A DNA stretch of 64,000 bases, from NCBI GenBank assembly GCA_030729785.1, contig JANQWS010000023.1:147709-211708 (forward strand), written 5' to 3'. This DNA is from Algoriphagus sp. Lineage in GTDB: Bacteria; Bacteroidota; Bacteroidia; Cytophagales; Cyclobacteriaceae. The notes beneath the pieces are model-generated. The model was not told the origin of the DNA. It worked only from the letters and a program-made list of their open reading frames with translations, and searched no databases. The position numbers were made by a program, and so were the translations under genes. Shown here in pieces: positions 8,126-16,931 of the stretch (position 1 is its first letter; each line of letters opens with the position of its first letter).

Positions 8126-9423
8126 TAGAGGTCTTTTATTTCTGCGACCACAAAAGTACTACCTCCAATAAATATCAGGTCATCTGGAGAGGCATTTTTT
8201 CGTGCAAACTCCAATGCATCTGAAACTTTTGAAATCACTTGTCCCTTCAACCCTTTTTCTAGTGCCTTGTTCGCCAAGACATGAGCATCTAAGGCGCGAG
8301 GAAGCTTTGGTTGACAAAATAGGTAATTAGCCTCACTGGGAAGTAAGTCCAGCACCTTGGAAATATCTTTATCCTGAACCATCCCTACTACCATCCAAAG
8401 ACGGGAATAGGGATATTTTTTAAGTTGATTCACTACCTCCAAGATTCCAGCTTCGTTGTGACCTGTATCGGCGATAAGGAGTGGTCGGGTCTGCAAAATC
8501 TGCCACCTCCCCTTTAGGCCAGTTTGTTCTGAAACACCTGCCAAGCCCAAATGAAGGGCCTCTTTAGTGAGATTCCAGCCTTGTTTCCGCATTTGTACCA
8601 CCGTCTCCAAAATTCCCGGCAGGTTGAATCGCTGGTAATCACCTCCCAAGTCAAATTCCAGTTCAAAATCCTGGTCTCGACCACGTACTTGAAATCTAGA
8701 ATTTTGCGATTTATCTAAATTATTCTCTTCGATTTTAGTTACCTGCCATTCTTGATCGGCAAAAATAAGTTTGGATTGCATTGCGGCAGCCTTCTGGAGA
8801 AATACGGACTGTATTTCATTTTGAGTATGGCTAATTACGACGGGAACACCCTCCTTGATAATGCCAGCCTTTTCCCCAGCAATCAGGGGAAGTGTATCTC
8901 CAAGAAACTGGGTGTGATCCAAGCCTATATTGGTAATGAGGCAAAGTTCGGGCGAAATCACATTGGTGCTATCCAATCGCCCTCCCATACCTACCTCGAT
9001 GATCGCAATATCCACTGATTCCTTTGCAAAATACCAAAAGGCCAAGCCCACAGTCATTTCGAAGAAACTGGGCTGCAGCTGATCCAAAAATTCTTTGTTG
9101 TCAGCCACAAATTGAACTACATCATCCTGGTTGATTTCTTTCCCATTGATTCGAATCCGTTCGGTGAAGGACTTCAAATGTGGTGAGGTATACAGGCCAG
9201 TTTTGTAGCCCGCCGCTTGAAAGACTGCCGCCAAGGAGTGAGAAGTACTTCCTTTGCCGTTAGTTCCTGCTATATGGATGGATTTGAATAGATTTTGGGG
9301 ATTACCCAAATGTGAACAAAGGGCTACTGTATTCGTCAAATCTGCCTTGTAAGCAGCTGCTCCCACCCGTTGAAACATAGGTAGTGCATTAAAAAGATAA
9401 TCCAAAGTCTCTTGGTAAGTCAT
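8125..9423 (-). CDS. folC: Bifunctional dihydrofolate/folylpolyglutamate synthase
   Basis: A 432-aa Mur-ligase-fold enzyme that adds glutamate to dihydropteroate and folates. HIAGTNGKGSTSHSLA (about 50-65) is the ATP-binding P-loop, SPHL follows at about 80-83, and GMGGRLDSTNV is the metal and folate region. The C-terminal ligase domain contains ADTGHNEAG. Length is normal. It is sandwiched between a TonB-like gene (2-base gap) and trmB (1-base overlap), which ties folate and tRNA modification genes to an envelope operon. Confidence 0.95.
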   Translation of the reverse strand: MTYQETLDYLFNALPMFQRVGAAAYKADLTNTVALCSHLGNPQNLFKSIHIAGTNGKGSTSHSLAAVFQAAGYKTGLYTSPHLKSFTERIRINGKEINQDDVVQFVADNKEFLDQLQPSFFEMTVGLAFWYFAKESVDIAIIEVGMGGRLDSTNVISPELCLITNIGLDHTQFLGDTLPLIAGEKAGIIKEGVPVVISHTQNEIQSVFLQKAAAMQSKLIFADQEWQVTKIEENNLDKSQNSRFQVRGRDQDFELEFDLGGDYQRFNLPGILETVVQMRKQGWNLTKEALHLGLAGVSEQTGLKGRWQILQTRPLLIADTGHNEAGILEVVNQLKKYPYSRLWMVVGMVQDKDISKVLDLLPSEANYLFCQPKLPRALDAHVLANKALEKGLKGQVISKVSDALEFARKNASPDDLIFIGGSTFVVAEIKDL

Positions 9424-9425
9424 GT

Positions 9426-10304
9426 TTAGTCCACCTGGATCACGAAGGTGATTTTTCCACTGGAAAAATCTGCTGCTGCCCCCCCAGATTTTTTAAAATC
9501 CAATTGATTAACTACCTGGCGGTAATAGGCCAACACTTCATTTGATACATTGTATTCTAGAGGCAAGGATTGAACGACTTTCCCCGAGCCATCGACTGTG
9601 ATCTTAAAAACAATTCGCCCGTTTCGGGTCGATACCCGGTCATTGATGCTAGGCCTTGCCGCAAACTCCCAACCTACTAAGTCAAGACTATAGCCTGCAC
9701 CGCTTGCGGCTCCTTTGCCTGAACCGGAGCCTTGCAAAGCCCTACCATCCACCGCTCCCGTCGGTTTTCCCTGATCTCCTGCCGTTGAGGTATTTCCTTG
9801 TCCCAGTCCGCTACTTGGATCTGTGCCCTTTCCTGATTTACCACCTGATCCAAATATCGCTCGTTGATCTATTTTGGGCTGTTCCACCTCTTTCTGTGCA
9901 GTTGGTTTGTCTTCTTCCTTTGGAAAACTTGGGGTAGCTACTGTTTCCCCTTTGATGGGGGAAGGCTGCGTGCTTACTGCTTTATTCGTACTTGGTTTTG
10001 ACTTAGAGACAGTGGAACTAGTAGTTGCAACTGTAGCAGTGGTTGGAGGAGCAATTTCTCCTGGTGCAGGGGATTCAATAACTGGAGATTCTGTAGCACT
10101 TGTAGGTACTTCTGATTGATTTCCCGAGCCAAAGTCTGAAAAACCTAAATTTAATTCCAATCCATAAATCGGTTTGGGTGGATTAGGCTTCTCCCAGACC
10201 ACGGTAAAAAAAAGCACCAAAAACAGAAGCAATTGAATGAAAATAGTGACTCCAGCGGATTGGAGGCGACTTTTTCTTTCAAAGGATTTAGAATCCACTT
10301 CCAT
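9426..10304 (-). CDS. TonB/TolA-like energy transducer
   Basis: A 292-aa protein with an N-terminal membrane anchor (about residues 18-39), a long Pro/Ser/Thr/Ala-rich periplasmic linker (45-150), a Gly/Ser-rich stretch (150-205) and a C-terminal TonB-like domain (about 215-292, GRIVFKITVDGSGKV). It probably passes inner-membrane proton-motive force from ExbB-ExbD to an outer-membrane partner. It directly follows exbD (TAATG overlap). The low-complexity linker is long relative to the compact C-terminal domain, so a TolA-like role fits as well as TonB. Confidence 0.82.
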   Translation of the reverse strand: MEVDSKSFERKSRLQSAGVTIFIQLLLFLVLFFTVVWEKPNPPKPIYGLELNLGFSDFGSGNQSEVPTSATESPVIESPAPGEIAPPTTATVATTSSTVSKSKPSTNKAVSTQPSPIKGETVATPSFPKEEDKPTAQKEVEQPKIDQRAIFGSGGKSGKGTDPSSGLGQGNTSTAGDQGKPTGAVDGRALQGSGSGKGAASGAGYSLDLVGWEFAARPSINDRVSTRNGRIVFKITVDGSGKVVQSLPLEYNVSNEVLAYYRQVVNQLDFKKSGGAAADFSSGKITFVIQVD

Positions 10305-10699
10305 TACTCTCTATAAGGTTTTGTGGCTATGGACACATTTGCCCCTAGACCTGCCGCTATTCCTCCAACTTCTACTAGGTATTCCACTGGAACTTCTTTA
10401 TCTAGATGTAGGACCACCTGACCATTTTTTCCTTCCAATAAGGGCGTTAGCGTTCCTTTTAAATCTTCTCTCGAAATCAATTGATCATTGACCGAAAATT
10501 GCAGGTCCTTTGTTACAGAAACAGTCACCTCCTGCATCACAATATCAGAAGTTTCACTAGACGGTAAATTCACTGCAAGTCCAGAAGGAGTAATGAAGGA
10601 AGAGGTAAGCATAAAGAAAATAAGCAAAAGAAAGATGATGTCCGTCATCGAGGACATGCTAAAAGCGGCATCTACTTTATTTTTTTGCTGTAGTCCCAT
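10304..10699 (-). CDS. ExbD/TolR family biopolymer transport protein
   Basis: A 131-aa inner-membrane protein: a short cytoplasmic tail, one membrane helix (about 15-37, with Asp15 in SMTDIIFLLLIFFML, the proton-carrying Asp of the family) and a periplasmic domain. It forms the motor with the neighbouring ExbB, two bases upstream, and drives the TonB-like protein, whose gene it overlaps by one base. Confidence 0.93.
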   Translation of the reverse strand: MGLQQKNKVDAAFSMSSMTDIIFLLLIFFMLTSSFITPSGLAVNLPSSETSDIVMQEVTVSVTKDLQFSVNDQLISREDLKGTLTPLLEGKNGQVVLHLDKEVPVEYLVEVGGIAAGLGANVSIATKPYRE

Positions 10700-10701
10700 A
10701 C

Positions 10702-11409
10702 TTATTTATCCTGAAGTAGGTCAATAAATTCGATGGAGGTATATTCCATATGATGCACCAATTTGGAAACCAACGTAACTAGGTAATTGTAACCTAAATA
10801 GGCCACAATGCCAACTACCAGTCCGGCAGCTGTCGTGATCATGGCTTCATATATTCCTGAGGAAAGTAGTTTGGGAGACACCATTCCATCTTCTTGCGCG
10901 ATAGAAATAAACGCTTGAATCATTCCAGTGACTGTACCCAAAAATCCTATCATGGGAGCAGCACCTGCCACTGTTGCCAGTATACCTAGATTTTTCTCCA
11001 ATTTGTAGATTTCTAGTTTACCAACATTTTCAATGGCAACTTCAATATTCTTCAATGGAGAACCGATTCGATCAATTCCTTTGGTGATCATATTGGCAAC
11101 AGGAGTGCTTTCACCAGCGCAAAGAAGTTTAGCCTTATCTATTTGACCACTCTGAACCAAAACTTTTACTTGATCCAACAATTGATTTGGAGTCTTAGAT
11201 GCTTTTCTAATCACCAATAACTTCTGAACAAAAATAAAAATTGCCACCACAAAAAGAAGATACAAAGGAATCATCATGTATCCCCCTTTGATCAATAGAT
11301 CAAGTAAACCAATAGAGGTGCTGCTTGAATCAGTAGCATTGGTCAAAGTTGTTAATGAATCACTGGTAAGTGTTTGTAGTACTACCATCGTTAATAATTC
11401 AATATCCAT
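10702..11409 (-). CDS. ExbB/TolQ/MotA family proton channel
   Basis: A 235-aa inner-membrane protein with three membrane helices (about 40-62, 140-165, 185-205) and the family pattern GAAPMIGFLGTVTGMI at about 149-164. It makes the proton channel with ExbD. Two ATGs are possible: 11409, overlapping the SPOR gene by 19 bases, or the internal codon at 11388, two bases after the SPOR stop. Neither has a clear Shine-Dalgarno sequence; I keep the longer form, but the spacing favours the shorter one slightly. Confidence 0.92.
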   Translation of the reverse strand: MDIELLTMVVLQTLTSDSLTTLTNATDSSSTSIGLLDLLIKGGYMMIPLYLLFVVAIFIFVQKLLVIRKASKTPNQLLDQVKVLVQSGQIDKAKLLCAGESTPVANMITKGIDRIGSPLKNIEVAIENVGKLEIYKLEKNLGILATVAGAAPMIGFLGTVTGMIQAFISIAQEDGMVSPKLLSSGIYEAMITTAAGLVVGIVAYLGYNYLVTLVSKLVHHMEYTSIEFIDLLQDK

Positions 11410-12155
11410 AAATCATAAGTAAATTGAGATTTGAACTTCTCAAGTTCAACCGACGCTGCAGTCCAATTATCAAACATTCCCACTGCTAGCCTGTAGTTGG
11501 GACTGGTTTCGTAGGGAGAAATCAAATACAAATTTTCAGGCTTCGATGAAAGCTGCTGAATAAATTCTTGTATCATGGATTCCTTTGGAAAGCTTGCAAT
11601 TACCAAAAAGAAGCGTTTTTTCTCCCCTTTGGAGGTAATTGGAATAAGATTAAAAGTAGCTGTAGTATTAGGTACAGCTACCGAAGTCTCCTCAATTAGT
11701 GGGATTTGGGGTACCACCTCAGCTAGACTTAGTGTATCTGAAACCGAATCAACACCAGTTTGCGCTTCAAAGGCCGGAACTTCCGCTGCAGTCACGACAA
11801 TTTCCTCAGGTACAGCTGTCTCCAAACGGACAGTTGAATCGGACTGTAGCTGCCATACAATCACTGAAATGGCTGCCAAACCTAAAAAAACAACTACCCA
11901 TACCCAAGTGTTAGACTTTTTGGAGGCTACTTTTGGAGGGTCAAGTGGTTGATCTTTTTTAACATCCTTTTTTTGATCTACTTTCTTCATTGAATCTACC
12001 TTCACTTTGGTAGGTGCTGGAGTCTCCAAAGGTGTTGAAATAGTAGTCGCTGCTTTTGGAGTTTTTGCCTTAGACAGCGGACTAATTTCCACAAAAGGAA
12101 GACCAAAATCCTTTGGATCAGGCCATTGTTTGGAATTGGAGTCGTTTGATGCCAT
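11391..12155 (-). CDS. SPOR-domain membrane protein
   Basis: A 254-aa bitopic protein: a cytoplasmic Lys/Pro-rich N-terminus (1-80), one membrane helix (about 84-102), a low-complexity periplasmic linker, and a C-terminal SPOR domain (about 180-254, starting RFFLVIASFPKES). SPOR domains bind peptidoglycan strands stripped of stem peptides, often at division sites. Its place between an outer-membrane barrel and ExbB/ExbD suggests it anchors or positions that complex at the wall. Function beyond that is inferred. Confidence 0.88.
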   Translation of the reverse strand: MASNDSNSKQWPDPKDFGLPFVEISPLSKAKTPKAATTISTPLETPAPTKVKVDSMKKVDQKKDVKKDQPLDPPKVASKKSNTWVWVVVFLGLAAISVIVWQLQSDSTVRLETAVPEEIVVTAAEVPAFEAQTGVDSVSDTLSLAEVVPQIPLIEETSVAVPNTTATFNLIPITSKGEKKRFFLVIASFPKESMIQEFIQQLSSKPENLYLISPYETSPNYRLAVGMFDNWTAASVELEKFKSQFTYDLWILNY

Positions 12156-12222
12156 TGTAGAAGTGAGAAGTTACGAAACTAACTGAAAACTAGGTAAAGC
12201 CCAACCTTAAAACCCAGGATAT

Positions 12223-13929
12223 TTAAAATTTGAAACTTAGTCCACCTAGCCCTTGAGTCCCTCTAACTGGATAGTTCATCCACCTAGAATTACTCCTATT
12301 GAGCAGATTGTGTCCATTAGCAAAAACTGTAAGCCGAGAAGTAAGTGCATAATCAACATGGAGGTGGAGGTCAAGAAGAACAGGCAATTTGATTACTTCC
12401 ACCTGCACAGGTAAGGTATACAGGCCTCCAATACCTCTTGCTTTCAAACCACCCATTGCCTGAAGATTAGCTTGAAGAATTAATTTTTTAGTAGGCACCA
12501 TTCGATGATTCATGCGCACCAACCAGGTAGGTCTATGCCAGGCTTCTTGTTGCGTTTCCAATCCATAATGGATTACCTCGGCATGGGTATTCACACTGTA
12601 CTTCTCAGATAAAATCAGTTCTACACTTGAGTTTACACGGAAAACGGTAGCTTTTTCATCGTAAACCAATTCAAATCGAGAAGTGTCTGCTGCTGAATTC
12701 ACATAGAAATGGAGGTTGGATTGGCGCCGCAAGTCAATCCCTGCTCGATAGAATAACTTATCCGATACCACACTTTCTACACCAGCTTCAAATGACAGTT
12801 TAGTTACAGTATTTAATAACTGTTCACTAGGTCCAAGAAAAGGATTTTCCGCAACAAAGCTTCGGTAAGTAGCACGGTCTACTTTGCCAGAAATTGAAGC
12901 AAATATGCTTAAATCCTCCTTTACTTGATAGGTAGATTTTAGCACAGGGAATAACCGGAAATCAGATTTTCTTTCTGCAAGTGAATCATTATCAGCTACT
13001 ATAACCGCACCTGCCGTGAACTGATACTTATTCCACTTGTAATTTACTTCCGGCTGAAGTGAAAAATACGTCCTATTCAAGTCGTATTCCCGATCTTTGG
13101 TATCCGAAGTAACTAATGAAACCCCTATAGTTCCCTGAAGTACTTTAGAAGGCCTTAGGCTCCCAGTTGCATGAAACCCTAACTCCTTTTCACGGACCGA
13201 ATAGCTATCCTGAAAACCAGAAAGTAGCACGCTTGCTTCGTATCCTATAGGACCTACCTTTTCTAAATCACGAATCCCCACTGAAAAATCACCTTGTAAC
13301 TGACGATTTGCGCTAAAAAATGGTCCAACCACATCCACATTGGGTGGGTAGCTAAATCCCAAATCTTCCCCATAGAAGGTATAGGCAGCTCGTTTCAAAC
13401 TCAAATTGGAAAATACTTCTGCCTGGTCCATGAAGTAACTCACATCTCCTATAACTTTAGTTTGAGATTCTTTGCTTTCTTGCCCCATCCAGCTTACTGG
13501 TCCTTTCCCATAACTTTGGTGCACTACCTTGGTGGCAAACTGCCAATCTTCAGTTTGGGTGGAAGAATAGCGCCCTTCTACCATAGGAGCTAGGAAATTG
13601 CCATATCCAATTCGAACAAAACCAGGATATTGATCCGACTTTGGGAGTTGGACATCCCATGGACTTGCTTGGGCGGCAACAGCGGGGGCGGGAATCTTCA
13701 GGAAAAAGGGAGCTACAGGAAAATTAGTGATTTGCAATGGCTTTCCTTGTGGCAAAACAGGGGCTTTTTCAAAAGCCCGAAGTCGTTTTGGAAGACGAAT
13801 TATTCGATCCTTTTGAATAATAAATTCTTGATCTTTTATCCCTCCCTTCGGAGTGGATTGCGCTTTTACTTGGAGCAAACCAATCCAGCAGCATCCCAGA
13901 AACACGAAGAGTTGATATAAGCTTCTCAT
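12223..13929 (-). CDS. Outer-membrane beta-barrel protein without plug
   Basis: A 568-aa exported protein. The signal peptide ends near residue 23 (LLQVKAQ). After a Pro-rich periplasmic segment (30-85) come many amphipathic strands, and the last residues end in LSFKF, the aromatic C-terminal signature for barrel assembly. It resembles the barrel of TonB-dependent receptors but has no plug domain at the N-terminus, so I do not call it a receptor. It sits three bases downstream of the 994-aa TPR gene and upstream of the SPOR and Ton genes, and is a candidate outer-membrane partner of that motor. Confidence 0.8.
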   Translation of the reverse strand: MRSLYQLFVFLGCCWIGLLQVKAQSTPKGGIKDQEFIIQKDRIIRLPKRLRAFEKAPVLPQGKPLQITNFPVAPFFLKIPAPAVAAQASPWDVQLPKSDQYPGFVRIGYGNFLAPMVEGRYSSTQTEDWQFATKVVHQSYGKGPVSWMGQESKESQTKVIGDVSYFMDQAEVFSNLSLKRAAYTFYGEDLGFSYPPNVDVVGPFFSANRQLQGDFSVGIRDLEKVGPIGYEASVLLSGFQDSYSVREKELGFHATGSLRPSKVLQGTIGVSLVTSDTKDREYDLNRTYFSLQPEVNYKWNKYQFTAGAVIVADNDSLAERKSDFRLFPVLKSTYQVKEDLSIFASISGKVDRATYRSFVAENPFLGPSEQLLNTVTKLSFEAGVESVVSDKLFYRAGIDLRRQSNLHFYVNSAADTSRFELVYDEKATVFRVNSSVELILSEKYSVNTHAEVIHYGLETQQEAWHRPTWLVRMNHRMVPTKKLILQANLQAMGGLKARGIGGLYTLPVQVEVIKLPVLLDLHLHVDYALTSRLTVFANGHNLLNRSNSRWMNYPVRGTQGLGGLSFKF

Positions 13930-13932
13930 AAT

Positions 13933-16917
13933 CTAGTTTAGGCTATTTAGGATAGATGCGGCATTCTCCTTGACCGTTGCATTGGTGCTTTGATCAAGGA
14001 TAGATTGAAGTGTGGCTTTTGCTTGAAATAATTCTCCAAGCTCAACGTAATTTTCAGCAAGCAGCAAAAATAAGCTACCATACCAGTAATCAAATGGTGA
14101 AAAGCCTTCAGAATAGTCAAAAATCAGCTCATTAGATCCAATAAGATCCCCTTTTTCTTGGTATCCAAGCGCTAGTAAAAGGAGGGCCTCTGCACCTTGC
14201 TCGGTCTTGTATTCTTGAATTAGGAGGCCAAAACTATCTTCAGCATCCGAATATTGCCCCATTAATCGTAGTGCTTTCCCCTTAATTAGAAGTGCCTTAG
14301 GGGTTGCATCTGGAAGGATTCCCGACATAGCAAGCAATTGATTGGCTGAAACAATTGTCTGGGGGTAATTTTGCAACCCAAAATGCGCTTGAAGTATGCC
14401 TTGTAAAACTTCAACTTCCTCTAGGGGCGTTCTTGACTGCTCTAGTATTGGTTCCAAATAGCGAAGTACTTCTTTGTAATTTTTACGCTCTAGCTCAATT
14501 TTTCCTAGTTGTTGGAGTGCTTTTATCCGATAGGTTGATGGAGGTTGCTGCTCCAATAGGGTAAAAAATTCTATAGCTTTCGAAAGCTCTCCTAATTGTC
14601 TGTATGAATCGCCCGAAAAATACAAAACCTCGCTATTTTGAACCGACTGAGGATTATCCCTTATGTAAATATCCAAAGCTTTGGCTGCTTGAGCATATTT
14701 TTGATTCAAGTAAAGGTTCTTTGCAGCTTCATATTCTAAAGCTTTTAGTTCACCTGCTTGTGGGTTTTGTTGCTTAAATGACTGCAGGTATTGCCCAAAC
14801 TCCTCAGATCTTTCTTGAACTGCTAAAGTCTCTTGAAGTCCCTTCAAAGCAACTTCTGCGTTTTCAGCCAATGGATATTTCTCAAGGATGACTTTGTAAT
14901 CTGCTAATGTTTGGTCGTACTGTCGAATGGAATAATTGGCTATGGCTCTTCCTTCTAATGCAAACGGAGTATATGGGGAATTAGGCCTTGAAGCGATTAA
15001 TTCTGAAAAAGCTGCAATCGCTTCGTTGTAGTTCAATTCCTCTAAAAAGAGTTGCCCCTTCTGGAAATAAGCATCTTCCTGATAGACACTTGTAGGAAAT
15101 TTAGAAATCAATAAGTTGAGCTGCTCAATAGCAGCTGAATTTTTTCCTTGGTAATTCTGCACAAGGGCCAATTGCAAATAGGCATAGTCTTGACCTGTAA
15201 TTTTCTCCAAAATCGCTTGTTGAAAGGTAGCTTCTGCTTTGGAAAACTTCTTTTGAACAAAATAACAATCACCCAAACGAAGTAGCCCTTCGTGGTAGTT
15301 GGGATCTACTTTATTTTGAATTGAATTGGTATAGGTTTGAAATTGCACCTCAGCCAGGTCATAGTTTTGATTATTAAAGTAGGCATAGCCAAGCCCATAG
15401 GTCGATTTTAAAAAATATTCTTCCGAGAGCCCCTTTTTTTGATCGATTGCTACTTGATAAGCTGCTATTGCTTGTCCCCAATCTTCTTGAATACTTCGAA
15501 TTTCTCCCATCCAGAAATACGTCTCACCCAACAAACCCCGGTCAACAGGATAGTTTTGGGATTGACTTAAATAATCTAGTGCCTGATTGTATTTTGAATC
15601 TCTGTATTCTACTAGAGCTTGGTAGTAAGCCACCTTTTGGAAAGCCTGTTGAAGCCTAGTTGATTTTGTTGTGAGGGCATTTAATTGAGCCATGACACGG
15701 AGGTAATCTGCTGAATTGAGCAAGGCGTCATTGAGCAAGTTTTGTACTTCCACCACTTTTTCCCCTTGCGGATAAGTGCTCAAATACGCGTCAAGTTCCT
15801 GAATTGCTGCTTGAAAATTTCCTCGTCGAAGATTGACTTTAGCAAGATTTACACTCGCATCCTCCTGGATATCGGAATTCACTGTACTGGAGGCGGCCAC
15901 CTGAAAGCTACTCCCTGCAAAAGGAAGATTTCCAAGCTGCACATAAGAATGGCCTAAGAAATAGCTTGCTGTTTGTGCCAATTCTGGATTTCCCAATGCT
16001 GCTATTTTCAGATATTCACTCGCTTTCAGATAGTTTTTCACTTCAAAAAATGAAATTCCAGCTTTGTAATATTCTTCTTTGGTCAGTTCTATAGAGTTAA
16101 ACGAACTATATTTTTCGAAATGAAAAGCGGCATTATCAAAGTCCTTTGCTGCATAATATGCTTCTGCCAAATACAAATGAAGGACTTCTTGCCTATCCAA
16201 GGGGACTTGTGAATTCAGTAAGGGAACTGCATAAGAAATTGCCTCCGAATAGTTGCCTTCTTGGTAATAAAGCGAAGTCAAAAGGTAAGGGACTTTTGCC
16301 GCATAGTGTGGATGTTGTGCTGCCCGCTTGAGTTCCTGGATAGCCTGGTTGCGATTGCCTTGTTGCATTGCAATAAATCCACTGTAGTACAAGGCATCCG
16401 ATGCAACAGGTAAATTTGAATTCTTGACTTGATTCAAATAAATCGCTGCAGAATCGTAGTTGGCTACCTGAAAAAAACTATACCCTAATTTGAAACTGAT
16501 CTCTTCTTGCACCCCCTCCTCTCTGAGGCTAATAGGAGCCAATTGAAACCCTTCTATGGCCTCTAAATACCTCTTTCGTTGGAAATAATAGTCACCTAGA
16601 AAGTTGGCTGCATAGACCACGCCTGGCTGTCCTGCATAATCCTGACAAAAGGCTTTCAAAAGTCCAAGTCCATCTTCCCGCTCCAATTGAATCGCCGCCA
16701 ACGCACGATGCAACTCTGCTTGTTTTTGTTGAAAAATGGGCAAATCAGAGGTTAATAACTGGGCATTGTCAAAAAAAGTAGCAGCAAATACCTCTTGGTC
16801 GTACAAACTTCTGGCATGATCTAAAATTGCTTGTGGGCTGGTTTGATAAAGCGAAGATTGTGCAAAGGAATTCATAGTGAATCCTAGTCCTGCAAACAAA
16901 ACCAAGTAATATTTCAT
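13933..16917 (-). CDS. Large periplasmic TPR-repeat protein
   Basis: A 994-aa protein with a signal peptide (cleavage after about residue 20, NSFAQ) followed by TPR-type helical hairpins along almost the whole length (repeated A-x-x-x-G-x-x-x-Y/F-x-x-x-x-Y patterns). Such solenoids are scaffolds; short relatives (CpoB/YbgF) link Tol-Pal to wall synthesis. Here it begins 14 bases after holA and is directly followed by the barrel gene. No catalytic motif is visible. I infer a scaffold for the envelope complex encoded by the same operon. Confidence 0.88.
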   Translation of the reverse strand: MKYYLVLFAGLGFTMNSFAQSSLYQTSPQAILDHARSLYDQEVFAATFFDNAQLLTSDLPIFQQKQAELHRALAAIQLEREDGLGLLKAFCQDYAGQPGVVYAANFLGDYYFQRKRYLEAIEGFQLAPISLREEGVQEEISFKLGYSFFQVANYDSAAIYLNQVKNSNLPVASDALYYSGFIAMQQGNRNQAIQELKRAAQHPHYAAKVPYLLTSLYYQEGNYSEAISYAVPLLNSQVPLDRQEVLHLYLAEAYYAAKDFDNAAFHFEKYSSFNSIELTKEEYYKAGISFFEVKNYLKASEYLKIAALGNPELAQTASYFLGHSYVQLGNLPFAGSSFQVAASSTVNSDIQEDASVNLAKVNLRRGNFQAAIQELDAYLSTYPQGEKVVEVQNLLNDALLNSADYLRVMAQLNALTTKSTRLQQAFQKVAYYQALVEYRDSKYNQALDYLSQSQNYPVDRGLLGETYFWMGEIRSIQEDWGQAIAAYQVAIDQKKGLSEEYFLKSTYGLGYAYFNNQNYDLAEVQFQTYTNSIQNKVDPNYHEGLLRLGDCYFVQKKFSKAEATFQQAILEKITGQDYAYLQLALVQNYQGKNSAAIEQLNLLISKFPTSVYQEDAYFQKGQLFLEELNYNEAIAAFSELIASRPNSPYTPFALEGRAIANYSIRQYDQTLADYKVILEKYPLAENAEVALKGLQETLAVQERSEEFGQYLQSFKQQNPQAGELKALEYEAAKNLYLNQKYAQAAKALDIYIRDNPQSVQNSEVLYFSGDSYRQLGELSKAIEFFTLLEQQPPSTYRIKALQQLGKIELERKNYKEVLRYLEPILEQSRTPLEEVEVLQGILQAHFGLQNYPQTIVSANQLLAMSGILPDATPKALLIKGKALRLMGQYSDAEDSFGLLIQEYKTEQGAEALLLLALGYQEKGDLIGSNELIFDYSEGFSPFDYWYGSLFLLLAENYVELGELFQAKATLQSILDQSTNATVKENAASILNSLN

Positions 16918-16931
16918 GGGAGGTTTAAATT

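Noticed and set aside
12223..13929. TonB-dependent receptor
   Set aside because: The barrel and C-terminal signature fit, but residues 24-90 are a Pro-rich segment with no plug domain, and 568 residues is short for a receptor.
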